Notes: generated from the sequence alone by a model not told the origin. Counted from the stretch's first letter, positions 16,980-26,322 are shown. The stretch: DNA of 64,000 bases from PR03 sp031362725 (GCA_031362725.1 JANLTC010000229.1:1-64000); one strand, 5' to 3'. Numbers and translations: made by a program.

Positions 16980-18082
16980 GTCGCGGCTCGTGTAGACGCC
17001 TGGTCGTAGCCGAGCGCGGCAAATGCGAAGCCGAGCTGCGCGTCGATCTGCGCCTTCAGCGCCGGGTCTTCCGTGAATCGGTGGGGCGCATAGTCCGCAA
17101 TGGTGCGGATGTATTCCTGCAACGGGCCCGCCCGTGCAGCGAAGTCGCCGAGCCCGAGCGTCTCATAGATGTCGTGCAGCCAACGCATCCGGTCGGCGAC
17201 GAAGTCCTCGTAGCGGATCTCGATGAGGTTTTCCGACTGGATTCGGTGTCGGTCCTTCAGGAATCCCTCCATGTACCCCTTGTACTGGTACAGCGCGAAC
17301 TCGGTGATCTCCTGGTCTGAAACCGCTTGAAGGCCGTACTTTCGGACCATCGTCGCGTGTAGGTTGATCTGCGACGGGATGACTTTGTAGGGGTTGCGCT
17401 TGATGTGGATGAACTTGGCGTTCGGAAACAGTTCGAGCACGACCGCGAGATTGGCCATCGTCGCGGGACTCTTCAGCAGCGAGCGCGAGCGTCGCATCAG
17501 CGCGGCGGCTTTGCGCAGCGTGCCCAGATACACCTGCTTCCACTCCGGATACGCCGGCGAATCGACGGAAAAGTCGAACACGTAGGTGTCGAGCCAGTGT
17601 CGATGGTTCCGCGGGAAGCTGTACTTGTGGTACTCGCAGTGCGGCGTGAGTTTCACCAGCGGCACCTCGTCGTCCTGCGGGCTGCCGGGGCCGACTTCCA
17701 TGTCGTCGAACGGGCGCCGGAAATCGATCCAGCCGAGGAACCGGTCGATCGCCTTGTCGAAGAGCATGCAGCAACCCGGCAGCACCATTTGCGAAGGACG
17801 CGTATAGGCGAATTGCGGATCGAGGCTCATCAGGTTGAGCAGGTGCGTGGTGCCGCTGCGGTCGTGACCGAGAATGACGAGCGGGCTGTCGCTGATCTGT
17901 GTGTCGTCGATCTGCCTGCCATACAGCAGTCGCTCCAGGCAATTGAACGGCAGCAGCGTCAGCGACACCAGGAACAGCACGAGGACGCGCGGAGTATGGC
18001 GCGCATCGAAGCCGCCGTTGGCTCTGAGGATCCTGAACAACGTGACCGGGTCGGTGAACGCGAGATAGGCGGGAAACTGCAA
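16973..18082 (-). CDS. sulfotransferase family protein
   Basis: 369 residues. The 5'-phosphosulfate loop LVILGHDRSGTTHLLNLM (~68-85) and the 3'-phosphate-binding region around FPNAKFIHIKRNPYKVIPS match PAPS-dependent sulfotransferases, so it should transfer sulfate from PAPS to a hydroxyl or amine. A hydrophobic stretch near 33-48 could anchor it in the membrane. It sits 4 bases downstream of a secreted beta-propeller protein gene and overlaps the next membrane protein gene, suggesting an envelope-related three-gene unit. Acceptor unknown. Confidence 0.85.
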   Translation of the reverse strand: MQFPAYLAFTDPVTLFRILRANGGFDARHTPRVLVLFLVSLTLLPFNCLERLLYGRQIDDTQISDSPLVILGHDRSGTTHLLNLMSLDPQFAYTRPSQMVLPGCCMLFDKAIDRFLGWIDFRRPFDDMEVGPGSPQDDEVPLVKLTPHCEYHKYSFPRNHRHWLDTYVFDFSVDSPAYPEWKQVYLGTLRKAAALMRRSRSLLKSPATMANLAVVLELFPNAKFIHIKRNPYKVIPSQINLHATMVRKYGLQAVSDQEITEFALYQYKGYMEGFLKDRHRIQSENLIEIRYEDFVADRMRWLHDIYETLGLGDFAARAGPLQEYIRTIADYAPHRFTEDPALKAQIDAQLGFAFAALGYDQASTRAATC

Positions 18083-18086
18083 GGCG

Positions 18087-19697
18087 TCACTCTCCGCCGG
18101 GATCGGGCCGCCCGTCGGCGATCATCAGGATGCCCTCGACTACGCCGAGATACACCGCGCCGTCCCTCGCAATCGCCGGCGAGCCCCAGTTGATGTCGAA
18201 GTGCTGGCCGGCGCCGATGAAACGCTCGTAGACTGGTTTGCCGGTGACGAAGTCGAGAGCGATGAAGTACCAGGCGTTCTCGCCATCCGGCTGCTGCTCG
18301 AAGGTGTAGAAGTAGAGCAGACCGTTGGTCGACAGCTTCCCGACGACCGCCGGCACACGCTCGGGCGCCGTCCACACCACGTCGCAGCCGCTGTCATCCT
18401 CGCGGATGTCGATCCGCGTGATGCCGCCGGCGATCTTCGCCTCCGATGTGCCGTGAAACGCGCTGCGATAGCCGGAGTCGTTCTTCACGACGAGCGAACG
18501 CCCCCAGCCGATCGGCGAGATCTCCACCGCGGAGGCGTCCTTGCCGAACAGCGGCACCCGGCAGATCTGGCGTGGGCCGCTGACCTCGGCTTCGCGCCGG
18601 TAGACGACGAGCCCGGTGTGATCGTCGCCGGCATCGGTGATCGCGACATACTTCCTGCCGCGTTCGTCATCCATCAGTGTCGGTGTCGATCCGGAGCCGT
18701 TGTTGATGTTGCCGTAACGGTACCGGTCACTGCGCAGGTAGGTTTCCTTCCATACCGTGCGCGGCTTGCCGTCAGCGTCGGCCACCATGTGATAGAGCGC
18801 GTAGTCGGTGATCACGTACATGCCGTCGCGATCCGCCGACAGGCTGTTCTGGATTTCTTCCCCGTCGAAACGATGTACGGCAATCTTGCCCGTGGCAGGA
18901 TCGAGGGTTCCGACCCGACCGAAGCGCGTCACCCACCAGATGCGACCGGCGTAGTCCGGCATCACGGAAGTGATCGGGTCGCAGTCGCCTTTTGGAAACC
19001 AGTTGTCGATGTCGAGGCAATCGTGGGGTGCGTAGGGCTCGAGGTCCCACGAGTCCGCGACATGGAATTCCCACTCGCCGTTGGCCTTCTGGCGATGGGC
19101 GATGCGCTGGATGCGCTGGTCGGCATCGGCGAGCACGGCGCGATCTTCGTTGTCGAGATAGAAGTAACTGCCGCCGCTGGTGTCGAGGAAGATGATGTCG
19201 AGGTTCCACTTGACGAGCGCCTCGAAGCTCGACGGGCGCGTCACCAGTTTGTGGGTCGCGAGCAGGTTGAGGGTGTGGGGTTCGAAGAGGTTCAGTTCGA
19301 AGCCGAGAAACGATGCGCACATCGCGACGATCAACCCGTTCTTGTCGAACGTGATCGTCGGGCAGACGCCGCCGGGAAAGGGCGAGACGCTGCGACTCTT
19401 CACCTGCAGGTCGTTGCCGAGCGGGCCCCCGGTGACGTGGACATCCGAGTTGTAGGCGTTGCCGTGCAGGCCGCCGCCTTCGAAGGCCATGAACGGGTGC
19501 AGGATCTGGTGTGTCGCGAAACCAGTGAGCGGCACGGGAGTGACCGGGTAGCTACGAAGTGGCGCCCCGGCGAACGGCTTGCCAATGATCGGTTCGGGCT
19601 CCTTGCCCGCTGCCAGCATCCCCGACTGGAAGACGACGGCCACTACGACCAACAGCGCCATGATGAGACCGACACCGAGCTTCAGCAGGCGAGCCAT
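18087..19697 (-). CDS. membrane-anchored beta-propeller-like protein, function unknown
   Basis: 536 residues. An N-terminal hydrophobic helix (~7-28) is a signal or anchor, and the rest is a periplasmic beta-rich domain. Repeated WD/PQQ-like strands are visible (GRIWWVTRFGRVGTLDPATG, GTLDPATGKIAVHRFDGEEI, GDDHTGLVVYRREAE, and a terminal GSPAIARDGAVYLGVVEG). This suggests a 7-8 bladed propeller, though the family was not identified. A Cys-rich turn (HDCLDIDNWFPKGDCDP) may form a disulfide. The sulfotransferase gene follows four bases downstream. Confidence 0.65.
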   Translation of the reverse strand: MARLLKLGVGLIMALLVVVAVVFQSGMLAAGKEPEPIIGKPFAGAPLRSYPVTPVPLTGFATHQILHPFMAFEGGGLHGNAYNSDVHVTGGPLGNDLQVKSRSVSPFPGGVCPTITFDKNGLIVAMCASFLGFELNLFEPHTLNLLATHKLVTRPSSFEALVKWNLDIIFLDTSGGSYFYLDNEDRAVLADADQRIQRIAHRQKANGEWEFHVADSWDLEPYAPHDCLDIDNWFPKGDCDPITSVMPDYAGRIWWVTRFGRVGTLDPATGKIAVHRFDGEEIQNSLSADRDGMYVITDYALYHMVADADGKPRTVWKETYLRSDRYRYGNINNGSGSTPTLMDDERGRKYVAITDAGDDHTGLVVYRREAEVSGPRQICRVPLFGKDASAVEISPIGWGRSLVVKNDSGYRSAFHGTSEAKIAGGITRIDIREDDSGCDVVWTAPERVPAVVGKLSTNGLLYFYTFEQQPDGENAWYFIALDFVTGKPVYERFIGAGQHFDINWGSPAIARDGAVYLGVVEGILMIADGRPDPGGE

Positions 19698-19727
19698 GCT
19701 GGCTTTCCTTCCGTTCCAGGAATGCGT

Positions 19728-20165
19728 TCAGTGCCGGGTCAGCGAAACGCCCAACGCAACGAGAGCGAGGCCCGCTGCACGCGAGATCGTGATCGGATCA
19801 TTCGGCATCCCGAGCAAGCCGTAGTGATCGATGACGAGCGCGGCGATGCTCTGGCCGAAGACGAGGAGGGCGATCGCAGAGGCCGCGCCGATCTTTGGGA
19901 AGACGAACGCCATGCAGAGGATCATGACGAAGCCGCATGCACCGCCGATGTAGAGGGTCCACGGCGTGCCGGCGGGAAAGAAATTCGCGTGGGGGCCGCG
20001 CGCGACGAAGAAGACGAGGGCGCCGGCGAGGACGATCGCCGTGTTCACGACGAGCGCGGCGCCAAGGCCGACCTTCTGCGACAGCCCGGCGTTCGCAGAG
20101 GCCTGGAACGCAACCGCGATCCCGGCAAGGACGGCGAGCATGGCGAACAGGACCTTCATCGTCAT
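19728..20165 (-). CDS. DMT-superfamily small transporter (DUF606/YdcZ type)
   Basis: 145 residues with five hydrophobic segments, the size and pattern of the short DUF606/YdcZ branch of the drug/metabolite transporter superfamily. Recognisable stretches are GIAVAFQASANAGLSQKVG, GGACGFVMILCMAFVFPKIG and the closing AGLALVALGVSL. Short members act as dimers, and the substrate is unknown. Two nearby starts exist (20165 and the Met two codons later). Confidence 0.8.
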   Translation of the reverse strand: MTMKVLFAMLAVLAGIAVAFQASANAGLSQKVGLGAALVVNTAIVLAGALVFFVARGPHANFFPAGTPWTLYIGGACGFVMILCMAFVFPKIGAASAIALLVFGQSIAALVIDHYGLLGMPNDPITISRAAGLALVALGVSLTRH

Positions 20166-20270
20166 GACGTCTCCCTCCAGAAGAGCGCGGCAGATCGTCA
20201 GGCGGCCGGAGTCTCCGCTCTGCCCGCGGCGACTCGTGCCGCACGCTTCGGCCAGCCAATGTAGGCCGCG

Positions 20271-21404
20271 CTACTCGCCCGCCGCCTCGCGCCCGTACTC
20301 GGCGAGGAACTCGCGGCGCCAATCTTCGAAGCGCCCGGCGAGGATCGCGACGCGCGCGTTCTGCACCAGTCGCTCGTAGAAGCGCACGTTGTGGATCGAG
20401 ACGAGGATCGCCGAGAGAATTTCGTTCGCAGCGAAGAGATGATGCAGGTAGGCGCGCGCGAAGCCGCCGGCGCAGGCGGTGCAATCGCACGAGACGTCGA
20501 TCGGGTAGCCGTCGCGGCGGTAGCGGCGATTCGTCAGCCGGATCTTGCCGCGCACGGTGAACGCGACACCGGAGCGTGCGAAGCGCGTCGGGATCACGCA
20601 GTCGAACATGTCCATGCCGTAGCCGATCGCGGCGACGAGGTCTTCCGGCAGACCGACGCCCATCAGGTAACGCGGCTTGTCTTCGGGAAGCATCGGCGCG
20701 CTGAACTCCGTGATCTTGCAGAGCAGCTCGTGGCCCTCGCCGACCGAAACACCGCCGATCGCGTAGCCGGGGAGGTCCATCGCGACGAGCTCGTCGGCGC
20801 ACTTTCGGCGCAGCTTCTCGTAGATGCTGCCTTGCATGATGCCGAACAGGGCTTGATCGTCGCGTTTGTGCGCGCGCAGGCAGCGCTCCATCCACGCGAG
20901 TGTGCGACGCACGCCGGTGGCGGCGAGTTTCTCGTCGGCGGGATGCGGCGTGCACTCGTCGAAAGCCATGATCACGTCGGCGCCGAGCAGGTTCTGGATC
21001 TGGATCGAGCGCTCGGGCGTCAGCTCCATCGCGTCGCCGGTGACTTCGTTCTTGAAGCGCACGCCGTTGTCGCTGATTTCTTTATTGGGGAGCGAGAAGA
21101 CCTGGAAGCCTCCGCTGTCGGTGAGGATCGGTCCCTGCCAGCGCATGAAGCCGTGCAGGCCACCGAGCTTCGCGACGAGCCCCTCACCGGGCCGCAGCGC
21201 CAAGTGATAGGTATTGCCGAGCACGATCTCGGCGCCGGTCGCGGCGACCTGGTCGGGCGTCATCGCCTTCACCGCGCCGTGCGTGCCGACGGGCATGAAG
21301 GCAGGCGTGTGCACGTCGCCGTGCGGCGTCGAGAAGACGGCCGCACGCGCGGCGCCCGAGCGGGCGTCGAGACGGAACGAGAACGGGGGATGGGGCTCGG
21401 TCAC
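20271..21404 (-). CDS. tgt: queuine tRNA-ribosyltransferase
   Basis: Exchanges guanine-34 for preQ1 in the anticodon of tRNA-Asp, -Asn, -His and -Tyr. 377 residues is the standard length. Visible are LGNTYHLALRPG, the active-site block ILTDSGGFQVFSL, IMAFDECTPHP, the catalytic Asp block DMFDCVIPTRFAR, and the zinc ligands CDCTACAGGFARAYLHHL near residues 310-327. It lies 11 bases downstream of a 42-codon gene for a very basic protein and is probably co-transcribed with it. Confidence 0.97.
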   Translation of the reverse strand: MTEPHPPFSFRLDARSGAARAAVFSTPHGDVHTPAFMPVGTHGAVKAMTPDQVAATGAEIVLGNTYHLALRPGEGLVAKLGGLHGFMRWQGPILTDSGGFQVFSLPNKEISDNGVRFKNEVTGDAMELTPERSIQIQNLLGADVIMAFDECTPHPADEKLAATGVRRTLAWMERCLRAHKRDDQALFGIMQGSIYEKLRRKCADELVAMDLPGYAIGGVSVGEGHELLCKITEFSAPMLPEDKPRYLMGVGLPEDLVAAIGYGMDMFDCVIPTRFARSGVAFTVRGKIRLTNRRYRRDGYPIDVSCDCTACAGGFARAYLHHLFAANEILSAILVSIHNVRFYERLVQNARVAILAGRFEDWRREFLAEYGREAAGE

Positions 21405-21415
21405 GAGCCCGCAGT

Positions 21416-21544
21416 CTACCGGTATGTGCTGCGGTGGCCGGAGCTCTTGCGGCGGCGGACGCGCTGGTGCTTGGCCTTCAGCTTGGCCCGATGGCGCGCC
21501 GTCTTGCCGCGCTTGCGATGCGTGAGGTCAGCATTCTTCTTCAC
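21416..21544 (-). CDS. very basic 42-residue protein upstream of tgt
   Basis: A short gene starting at GTG 21544 with GGAGA nine bases upstream and ending at TAG 21416, 11 bases before tgt on the same strand. The product begins KKNADLTHRKRGKTARHRAK after the initiator and ends SSGHRSTYR. It has 20 Lys/Arg and 4 His but only one acidic residue. It resembles ribosomal or nucleic-acid-binding miniproteins but is not bL34 or bL36 by sequence. RNA binding is an inference from charge alone. Confidence 0.55.
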   Translation of the reverse strand: MKKNADLTHRKRGKTARHRAKLKAKHQRVRRRKSSGHRSTYR

Positions 21545-21644
21545 GGCGATGGTCTCCGGCCTGGCTTCGGGAGGCGCAACCTAGGGGAGTCGGTCCGCGG
21601 CGTCCAGGCTAGATTCAGCCCACCCCTCTACCCCGGAGCGCCCC

Positions 21645-22823
21645 TTGACCTCCCCCCTCGACCGGATGATGGACTTCGACTTGACGGAGGATCAACGGCT
21701 GGTCCGGCGCTCGGTACGGGAATTCGCCGAGAAGGAGATCCTGCCGTACGTCGAGGAGCACGAGCGCGCCGAGCGCTACCCGACCGAACTGATCCAGAAG
21801 CTCGTCCCGCTCGGCTACTTCGCGCCGCTCGTTCCCGAAGCGTACGGCGGCTCGTTCATCGACGTGATGACTTACGGCGTGCTGATCGAGGAGCTGGCGC
21901 GGGTCGATTGGGTCGTCGCGTCGGTGGTGTCGGTCAACAACTCGCTGGTGGCGAGCAGCATTCTCCAGCACGGGACGGCCGCCCAGAAGGATCGCTGGCT
22001 CACTGCGATCGCGCGGGGCGAGGTGCTCTCGTCGGCGTGTCTCACCGAGCCGGGCGGCGGCACCGACCTCGGCAACATGGCGACCACCGCAAAGCGCGTC
22101 CCCGGCGGCTATCGCCTGACGGGCTCGAAGGTCTTCATTTCGCATGCCGCGCACGCAGGCTTGTTCTTCGTGGTGGCGTCGATCGATCGCGCGCAGAAGC
22201 ACAAGGGCGTGACGGCCTTCCTGGTCGATCCGAAGGCGACGGACGGCATCACGATCGGGGCATTCCCGATGCGCACGCTGAAGCGCGACAACCTCGCCGA
22301 GGTGCACTTCGAAGACGCCTTCGTGCCGGACGATGCCATCCTGGGTAGTCCCGGCCAGGGTTTCCCGATCCTCGGCTCGGCGCTCGACCTCGGACGCTAT
22401 TCGGTGGCGGCGCGCTGCGTCGGCCAGGCGCAGCGCTGCCTCGATCTGGCGATCCCGTATGCACTCGAGCGCACCGCGTTCGGCCAGAAGATCGGCGAGT
22501 TCCAGCTGATCCAGCAGAAGATCACGCAGATGGCGTGCCGCACGCAGCAGGCGCGACACCTCGTCTACCAGCTCGGCCGCATGAAGGACGCGGGCGCCGT
22601 GCGCTGCTCGATGGAGGCCTCGATGGCGAAGCTCGTCGCATCGCAGGCCGCGGTACAAAACGCGCTCGACGGCATGCAGATCTTCGGCGGCTACGGCGTC
22701 TCCGCCGAATACGAGATCGGACGCCTCTTGCTCGAAGCGAAGTCGCTCGAGTACGGCGAAGGCACGAGCGAGCTGCACACCAAGCTGATCGCGGAGTTCG
22801 CGCTGGGGATTCGAAAACAATGA
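21645..22823 (+). CDS. acyl-CoA dehydrogenase
   Basis: FAD enzyme that introduces the alpha-beta double bond into acyl-CoA thioesters, passing electrons to ETF. TTG 21645, with GGAG seven bases upstream, is preferred over the ATG pair at 21666/21669, which lack a ribosome site. The TTG gives 392 residues. Signatures are ACLTEPGGGTDLGNM (FAD and substrate), GSKVFISHA, FGQKIGEFQLIQQKI and LLEAKSLEYGEGTSELH. The Glu of YGEGTSE is the expected catalytic base. Its stop overlaps the pyrE start as ATGA, an unusual pairing. Chain-length preference cannot be read. Confidence 0.93.
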   Translation: MTSPLDRMMDFDLTEDQRLVRRSVREFAEKEILPYVEEHERAERYPTELIQKLVPLGYFAPLVPEAYGGSFIDVMTYGVLIEELARVDWVVASVVSVNNSLVASSILQHGTAAQKDRWLTAIARGEVLSSACLTEPGGGTDLGNMATTAKRVPGGYRLTGSKVFISHAAHAGLFFVVASIDRAQKHKGVTAFLVDPKATDGITIGAFPMRTLKRDNLAEVHFEDAFVPDDAILGSPGQGFPILGSALDLGRYSVAARCVGQAQRCLDLAIPYALERTAFGQKIGEFQLIQQKITQMACRTQQARHLVYQLGRMKDAGAVRCSMEASMAKLVASQAAVQNALDGMQIFGGYGVSAEYEIGRLLLEAKSLEYGEGTSELHTKLIAEFALGIRKQ

Positions 22824-23365
22824 CGGAACGTGACGAGCTGCTCGAGTTGATCATTCGCCACTCGTTCGAGCGCCGAAAGGTGACGCTCTCGAGTGGCAAG
22901 GAGAGCGACTTCTATCTCGACCTGCGCACGACCATGATGCGACCGCGCGGGATCGAGCTCGGCGGCAAGCTGCTCTTCGAGCGACTCCAGGCGGGCGCGC
23001 GCGTCGACGCGGTAGGCGGCATGGTCGTCGCAGCCGTGCCAGTGGTGTCGGCTGTGCTGCTCGCCGCTGCGCGCGGCGGCGACACCGATCTACTGGGCTT
23101 TTTCGTGCGCAAGGAGGCCAAGAAGCACGGCCTCGGCAAGCGCATCGAAGGCGCCTTCGCAGCCGGCCAGATCGTGGCGCTGGTCGAGGACACGATGACC
23201 ACGGGCGGCTCGACCCTCGAAGCGCTCGATGCGGTACTCGCTGCCGGGGCGAAGGTCGCTCGCGTCCTCTGCATCGTCGATCGCGGCGAGGGTGCCGCGG
23301 ACGCGTTCCGGGCGCGCGGCCTCGAACTCGAATCGCTCTTCTCGCGGCGCGACCTCCCGGTCTGA
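22820..23365 (+). CDS. pyrE: orotate phosphoribosyltransferase
   Basis: Makes orotidine-5'-phosphate from orotate and PRPP in pyrimidine synthesis. 181 residues from ATG 22820, which overlaps the acyl-CoA dehydrogenase stop. The opening RRKVTLSSGKESDFYLDLR, the FVRKEAKKHG lysine loop and the PRPP loop IVALVEDTMTTGGSTLEAL are typical. Translational coupling to an acyl-CoA dehydrogenase is seen directly. Its regulatory meaning is not obvious. Confidence 0.93.
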   Translation: MTERDELLELIIRHSFERRKVTLSSGKESDFYLDLRTTMMRPRGIELGGKLLFERLQAGARVDAVGGMVVAAVPVVSAVLLAAARGGDTDLLGFFVRKEAKKHGLGKRIEGAFAAGQIVALVEDTMTTGGSTLEALDAVLAAGAKVARVLCIVDRGEGAADAFRARGLELESLFSRRDLPV

Positions 23366-23452
23366 GGTCGGCCGCTCGTTCGCCGGCAACTTTACCCTCA
23401 CCTGCGCATCCGGTCTTGCCGATTTGAACCTTGGTACAGCCAGGGGAACCCG

Positions 23453-24700
23453 ATGCGAGCGTACCCGCCGAACACCGCCGCCGCGTGCTGGATCGCTGCC
23501 GCCCTCGCGGCGCTGATCGTCGGTCTTGGTGATTCCGCCGCCGCCGTCGCGCTGAAGGCCATCACCGTCAGCAATTCCCTCGACAGCATCTCCGAGTTCC
23601 GGCCGCGGATCCACGGCGACGCGGTCGTGTGGCAACGCGGTTCCGGTGCGAGCGCCGATGTGATGCGTCGCGACGGTTTCTTGACCGTCAACGTGACGCC
23701 GAACGGGGTCGCCGACGAAAATCCCGAGACCGACGGAATCCATATCGTCTGGCAGCAGGGCAACACCGGGCAGCGCAATATCGCGGTCTACGATCTGCTC
23801 ACCGGAACGACCAGCATCCTGTCTTCGCCCGGTGATGAGAGGTTTCCGCTCGTCTCGGGAACGACGCTCGCCTGGATCAAGATGGTCGACACGGACGGCG
23901 AGGTGTTCATCGATCCGGGACCCTTCGGCAATCAGATTACCGGCAACGCGCTGGTCGAGAGCGAGTTCAGCATCGACGGCGACAACGTCGTCTGGAAGGA
24001 GGGCGACGATCTCCACCAGACGCCCGGCACGGGGGACGACTCGCACAACGTGGCGGTGTGGAATGGCGAGTTCCAGGGCCTCTACATCCTCACCGGACCC
24101 GGCACCGACGACATCCATCCAGTGGTCGCGGGCGGCGTGGTGGTCTGGCAGGCCGGACCCGACGGCAGCGGCGACATCTGGTACGGCGACACACTGGGAA
24201 CCTCGAGCGTGCTCTTCGATGGCACCGACGAACGCAAGCCGCAGACCGACGGCACTCGCGTCGTCTGGGAACACTTCGACGGGCTCGACTTCGATCTCTA
24301 CCTGGTCGATCTAGCGAGCCCCAACTCGGCGGTTCCCTTCACCAACGACGCCGTCGACGACAAGACGCCACAGATCCAGGGCGACAAGATCGTCTGGGTC
24401 AAGAACGTCACGCCAGGTGACTCCGAAATCTGGTACTCCTGGGAGGGTGGCCCGATCGAGCCGCTGCGCCGCACGCAGAACAACCAACGCGACGACGTCG
24501 CGCCGCGCCTCGACGGCGACCACTTCGTCTACGAGAGCTGCGTGAATCTCGGTCAGCCGAGCGAGCTCTGCGACATCATGTGGGTGCCGGAGCCGCGCGC
24601 GACACTCGCGGTGGGCGCCGCACTCGCCACGCTCGCCTTGCTCGCATCGCGTTCGGCGCGACGCGCCGTGGTGCTGGCGCGGATGCCGCGTCGCGACTGA
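23453..24700 (+). CDS. secreted beta-propeller protein with PEP-CTERM signal
   Basis: 415 residues. A long N-terminal signal peptide (~1-32) is followed by about seven TolB-like repeats, each close to DG..VVW plus a strand, for example TDGIHIVWQQGNTGQRNIAV, VAGGVVVWQAGPDGSGDIW and QGDKIVWVKN. The C-terminus has VPEPRATLAVGAA, a hydrophobic helix and Arg residues (SRSARR), i.e. a PEP-CTERM/exosortase sorting signal. The protein is probably exported and anchored or processed at the surface. No catalytic residues are recognised. Confidence 0.8.
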   Translation: MRAYPPNTAAACWIAAALAALIVGLGDSAAAVALKAITVSNSLDSISEFRPRIHGDAVVWQRGSGASADVMRRDGFLTVNVTPNGVADENPETDGIHIVWQQGNTGQRNIAVYDLLTGTTSILSSPGDERFPLVSGTTLAWIKMVDTDGEVFIDPGPFGNQITGNALVESEFSIDGDNVVWKEGDDLHQTPGTGDDSHNVAVWNGEFQGLYILTGPGTDDIHPVVAGGVVVWQAGPDGSGDIWYGDTLGTSSVLFDGTDERKPQTDGTRVVWEHFDGLDFDLYLVDLASPNSAVPFTNDAVDDKTPQIQGDKIVWVKNVTPGDSEIWYSWEGGPIEPLRRTQNNQRDDVAPRLDGDHFVYESCVNLGQPSELCDIMWVPEPRATLAVGAALATLALLASRSARRAVVLARMPRRD

Positions 24701-24760
24701 GAGCGGCATCGACGCGGGGCCCATGGCACCCTAGGCGATTCCCCGGAACGGAGTCGCCCG

Positions 24761-26266
24761 ATGAGTCTCAACCTCGGCACCATCCTCCAGGCCTCCGCGG
24801 CCGATCGTCCCAAGCACGTCGCGATCCGCATGGACGAGCGCGTGCTCACCTACGAGCAGCTCGACCGCGCGGCCCGCGGCGTCGCGACGAGTCTGCGCGC
24901 ACGCGGCGTCCAGCCGGGCGACAAGGTCGCGTTGCTCGTCCCGAACGTGCCCGAGTTCACGATCGCGTACTTCGGCATCCTCTACGCGGGCGGCGCGATC
25001 GTGCCGATCAACGTGCTCGCCGCGGCGCCCGAGGTCGCGTACTTCCTCGCCGACTCCGAAGCGAAGCTGCTGATCGCACACCCCCTCTTTGCGGCGCCGG
25101 CAAAGACCGGGAGCGACGAAGCGGGCGTGCCGCTCGTACTCGCGGGCGGCGGGGCCGGTACGAACGGCGACACACTCGAAGAAATGCAGCAGGCAGCGCC
25201 GATCGCATCGCTAGCCGCCACACCCGCCGATGCCACCGCGGTGATCCTCTACACGTCCGGCACGACCGGCAAGCCCAAGGGCGCCGAACTCACCCACTCG
25301 AACCTGTTCGTGAACTGTGCATTCGTCGTGCCGCGACTGGTCCCGCCGCAAGACGCCGACGTCTACGTCGCGCTCGCCACACTGCCGCTCTTCCACTCGT
25401 TTGGCCAGACGGTGATCCAGAACGCGACGCTCGCGCGCGGCGGCACCTTCACGCTGTTGCCGCGCTTCGAACCGAAGAAGTGTTACGAGGTGCTCGAGCG
25501 CGACCGCGTCACGGTCTTCGCCGGCGTCCCGACGATGTACTTTGCACTGCTCCACCACGAACAGGAGCGCGACTACAACCTCAGCAGCCTCGCTTTCTGC
25601 ATGACCGGCGGCGCGCCCATGCCGGTGGAAGTCATGGCCGCCTTCGAGCGCCGCTTCAGCGTGACGATCCTCGAGGGCTTCGGCCTGTCGGAGACCTCGC
25701 CCGTCGCGAGCTTCACGATGCTCGATCGGCCCCGCAAGGCGGGTTCGATCGGCTACCCGGTATGGGGCGTCGAGATGGGTATTCTCGACGAGAACGACAA
25801 CTTGTTGCCTGACGGCGAACGCGGCGAAATCGTGATCCGCGGACACAACGTCATGAAGGGCTACTGGAAGCGCCCCGACGCGAACAAGGAAGCGCTCCGC
25901 AACGGCTGGTTCCACTCGGGCGACATCGGCCTGCGCGACGCCGACGGCTGTTACTTCATCGTCGACCGCAAGAAGGACATGATCCTGCGCGGCGGTTTCA
26001 ACGTCTACCCGCGCGAAGTCGAGGAAGTGCTCTATGCGCACGCGGCCGTCGCGGAGGCCGCGGTGATCGGCGTCGCACACGAGAGTCACGGCGAGGAGGT
26101 GAAAGCCGTCATCGCGCTGAAGGCCGGCCACAAGGCGAGCGAGCGCGAGATCATCGACTTCTGCAAGGAGCGCCTCGCCGCCTACAAGTACCCGCGCAGC
26201 GTCGCCTTCGTCGAGGCGCTCCCGAAGGGCCCGACCGGCAAGATCCTGAAGCGCGAGCTGCGCTGA
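24761..26266 (+). CDS. long-chain-type acyl-CoA synthetase (AMP-binding)
   Basis: 501 residues of the ANL superfamily, which activates a carboxylic acid to an acyl adenylate and then to acyl-CoA. Motifs in order: ILYTSGTTGKPKGAELTHSN (P-loop, ~165), GFGLSETSPVASF, GWFHSGDIGLRDADG, YFIVDRKKDMILRGGFNVYP and the C-terminal lysine region KGPTGKILKREL. A fatty acid is the likely substrate, but the short N-terminus suits medium chains as well. It stands alone after the PEP-CTERM gene. Confidence 0.92.
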   Translation: MSLNLGTILQASAADRPKHVAIRMDERVLTYEQLDRAARGVATSLRARGVQPGDKVALLVPNVPEFTIAYFGILYAGGAIVPINVLAAAPEVAYFLADSEAKLLIAHPLFAAPAKTGSDEAGVPLVLAGGGAGTNGDTLEEMQQAAPIASLAATPADATAVILYTSGTTGKPKGAELTHSNLFVNCAFVVPRLVPPQDADVYVALATLPLFHSFGQTVIQNATLARGGTFTLLPRFEPKKCYEVLERDRVTVFAGVPTMYFALLHHEQERDYNLSSLAFCMTGGAPMPVEVMAAFERRFSVTILEGFGLSETSPVASFTMLDRPRKAGSIGYPVWGVEMGILDENDNLLPDGERGEIVIRGHNVMKGYWKRPDANKEALRNGWFHSGDIGLRDADGCYFIVDRKKDMILRGGFNVYPREVEEVLYAHAAVAEAAVIGVAHESHGEEVKAVIALKAGHKASEREIIDFCKERLAAYKYPRSVAFVEALPKGPTGKILKRELR

Positions 26267-26299
26267 CCGCGTCACCCGGCAGCGAGGCTCTCGCCCAAC

Positions 26300-26322
26300 A
26301 ACCTGACAGAAAATAACCTGAC
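26300..26322. repeat. two copies of AACCTGAC in the convergent intergenic gap
   Basis: AACCTGAC occurs at 26300-26307 and 26315-26322, 15 bases apart, inside an A/T-richer patch in an otherwise GC-rich genome and followed by CGCCCGGCACC. It lies between two converging genes. It could be part of a dispersed REP-like element. No full palindrome is seen in this copy. Confidence 0.3.
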
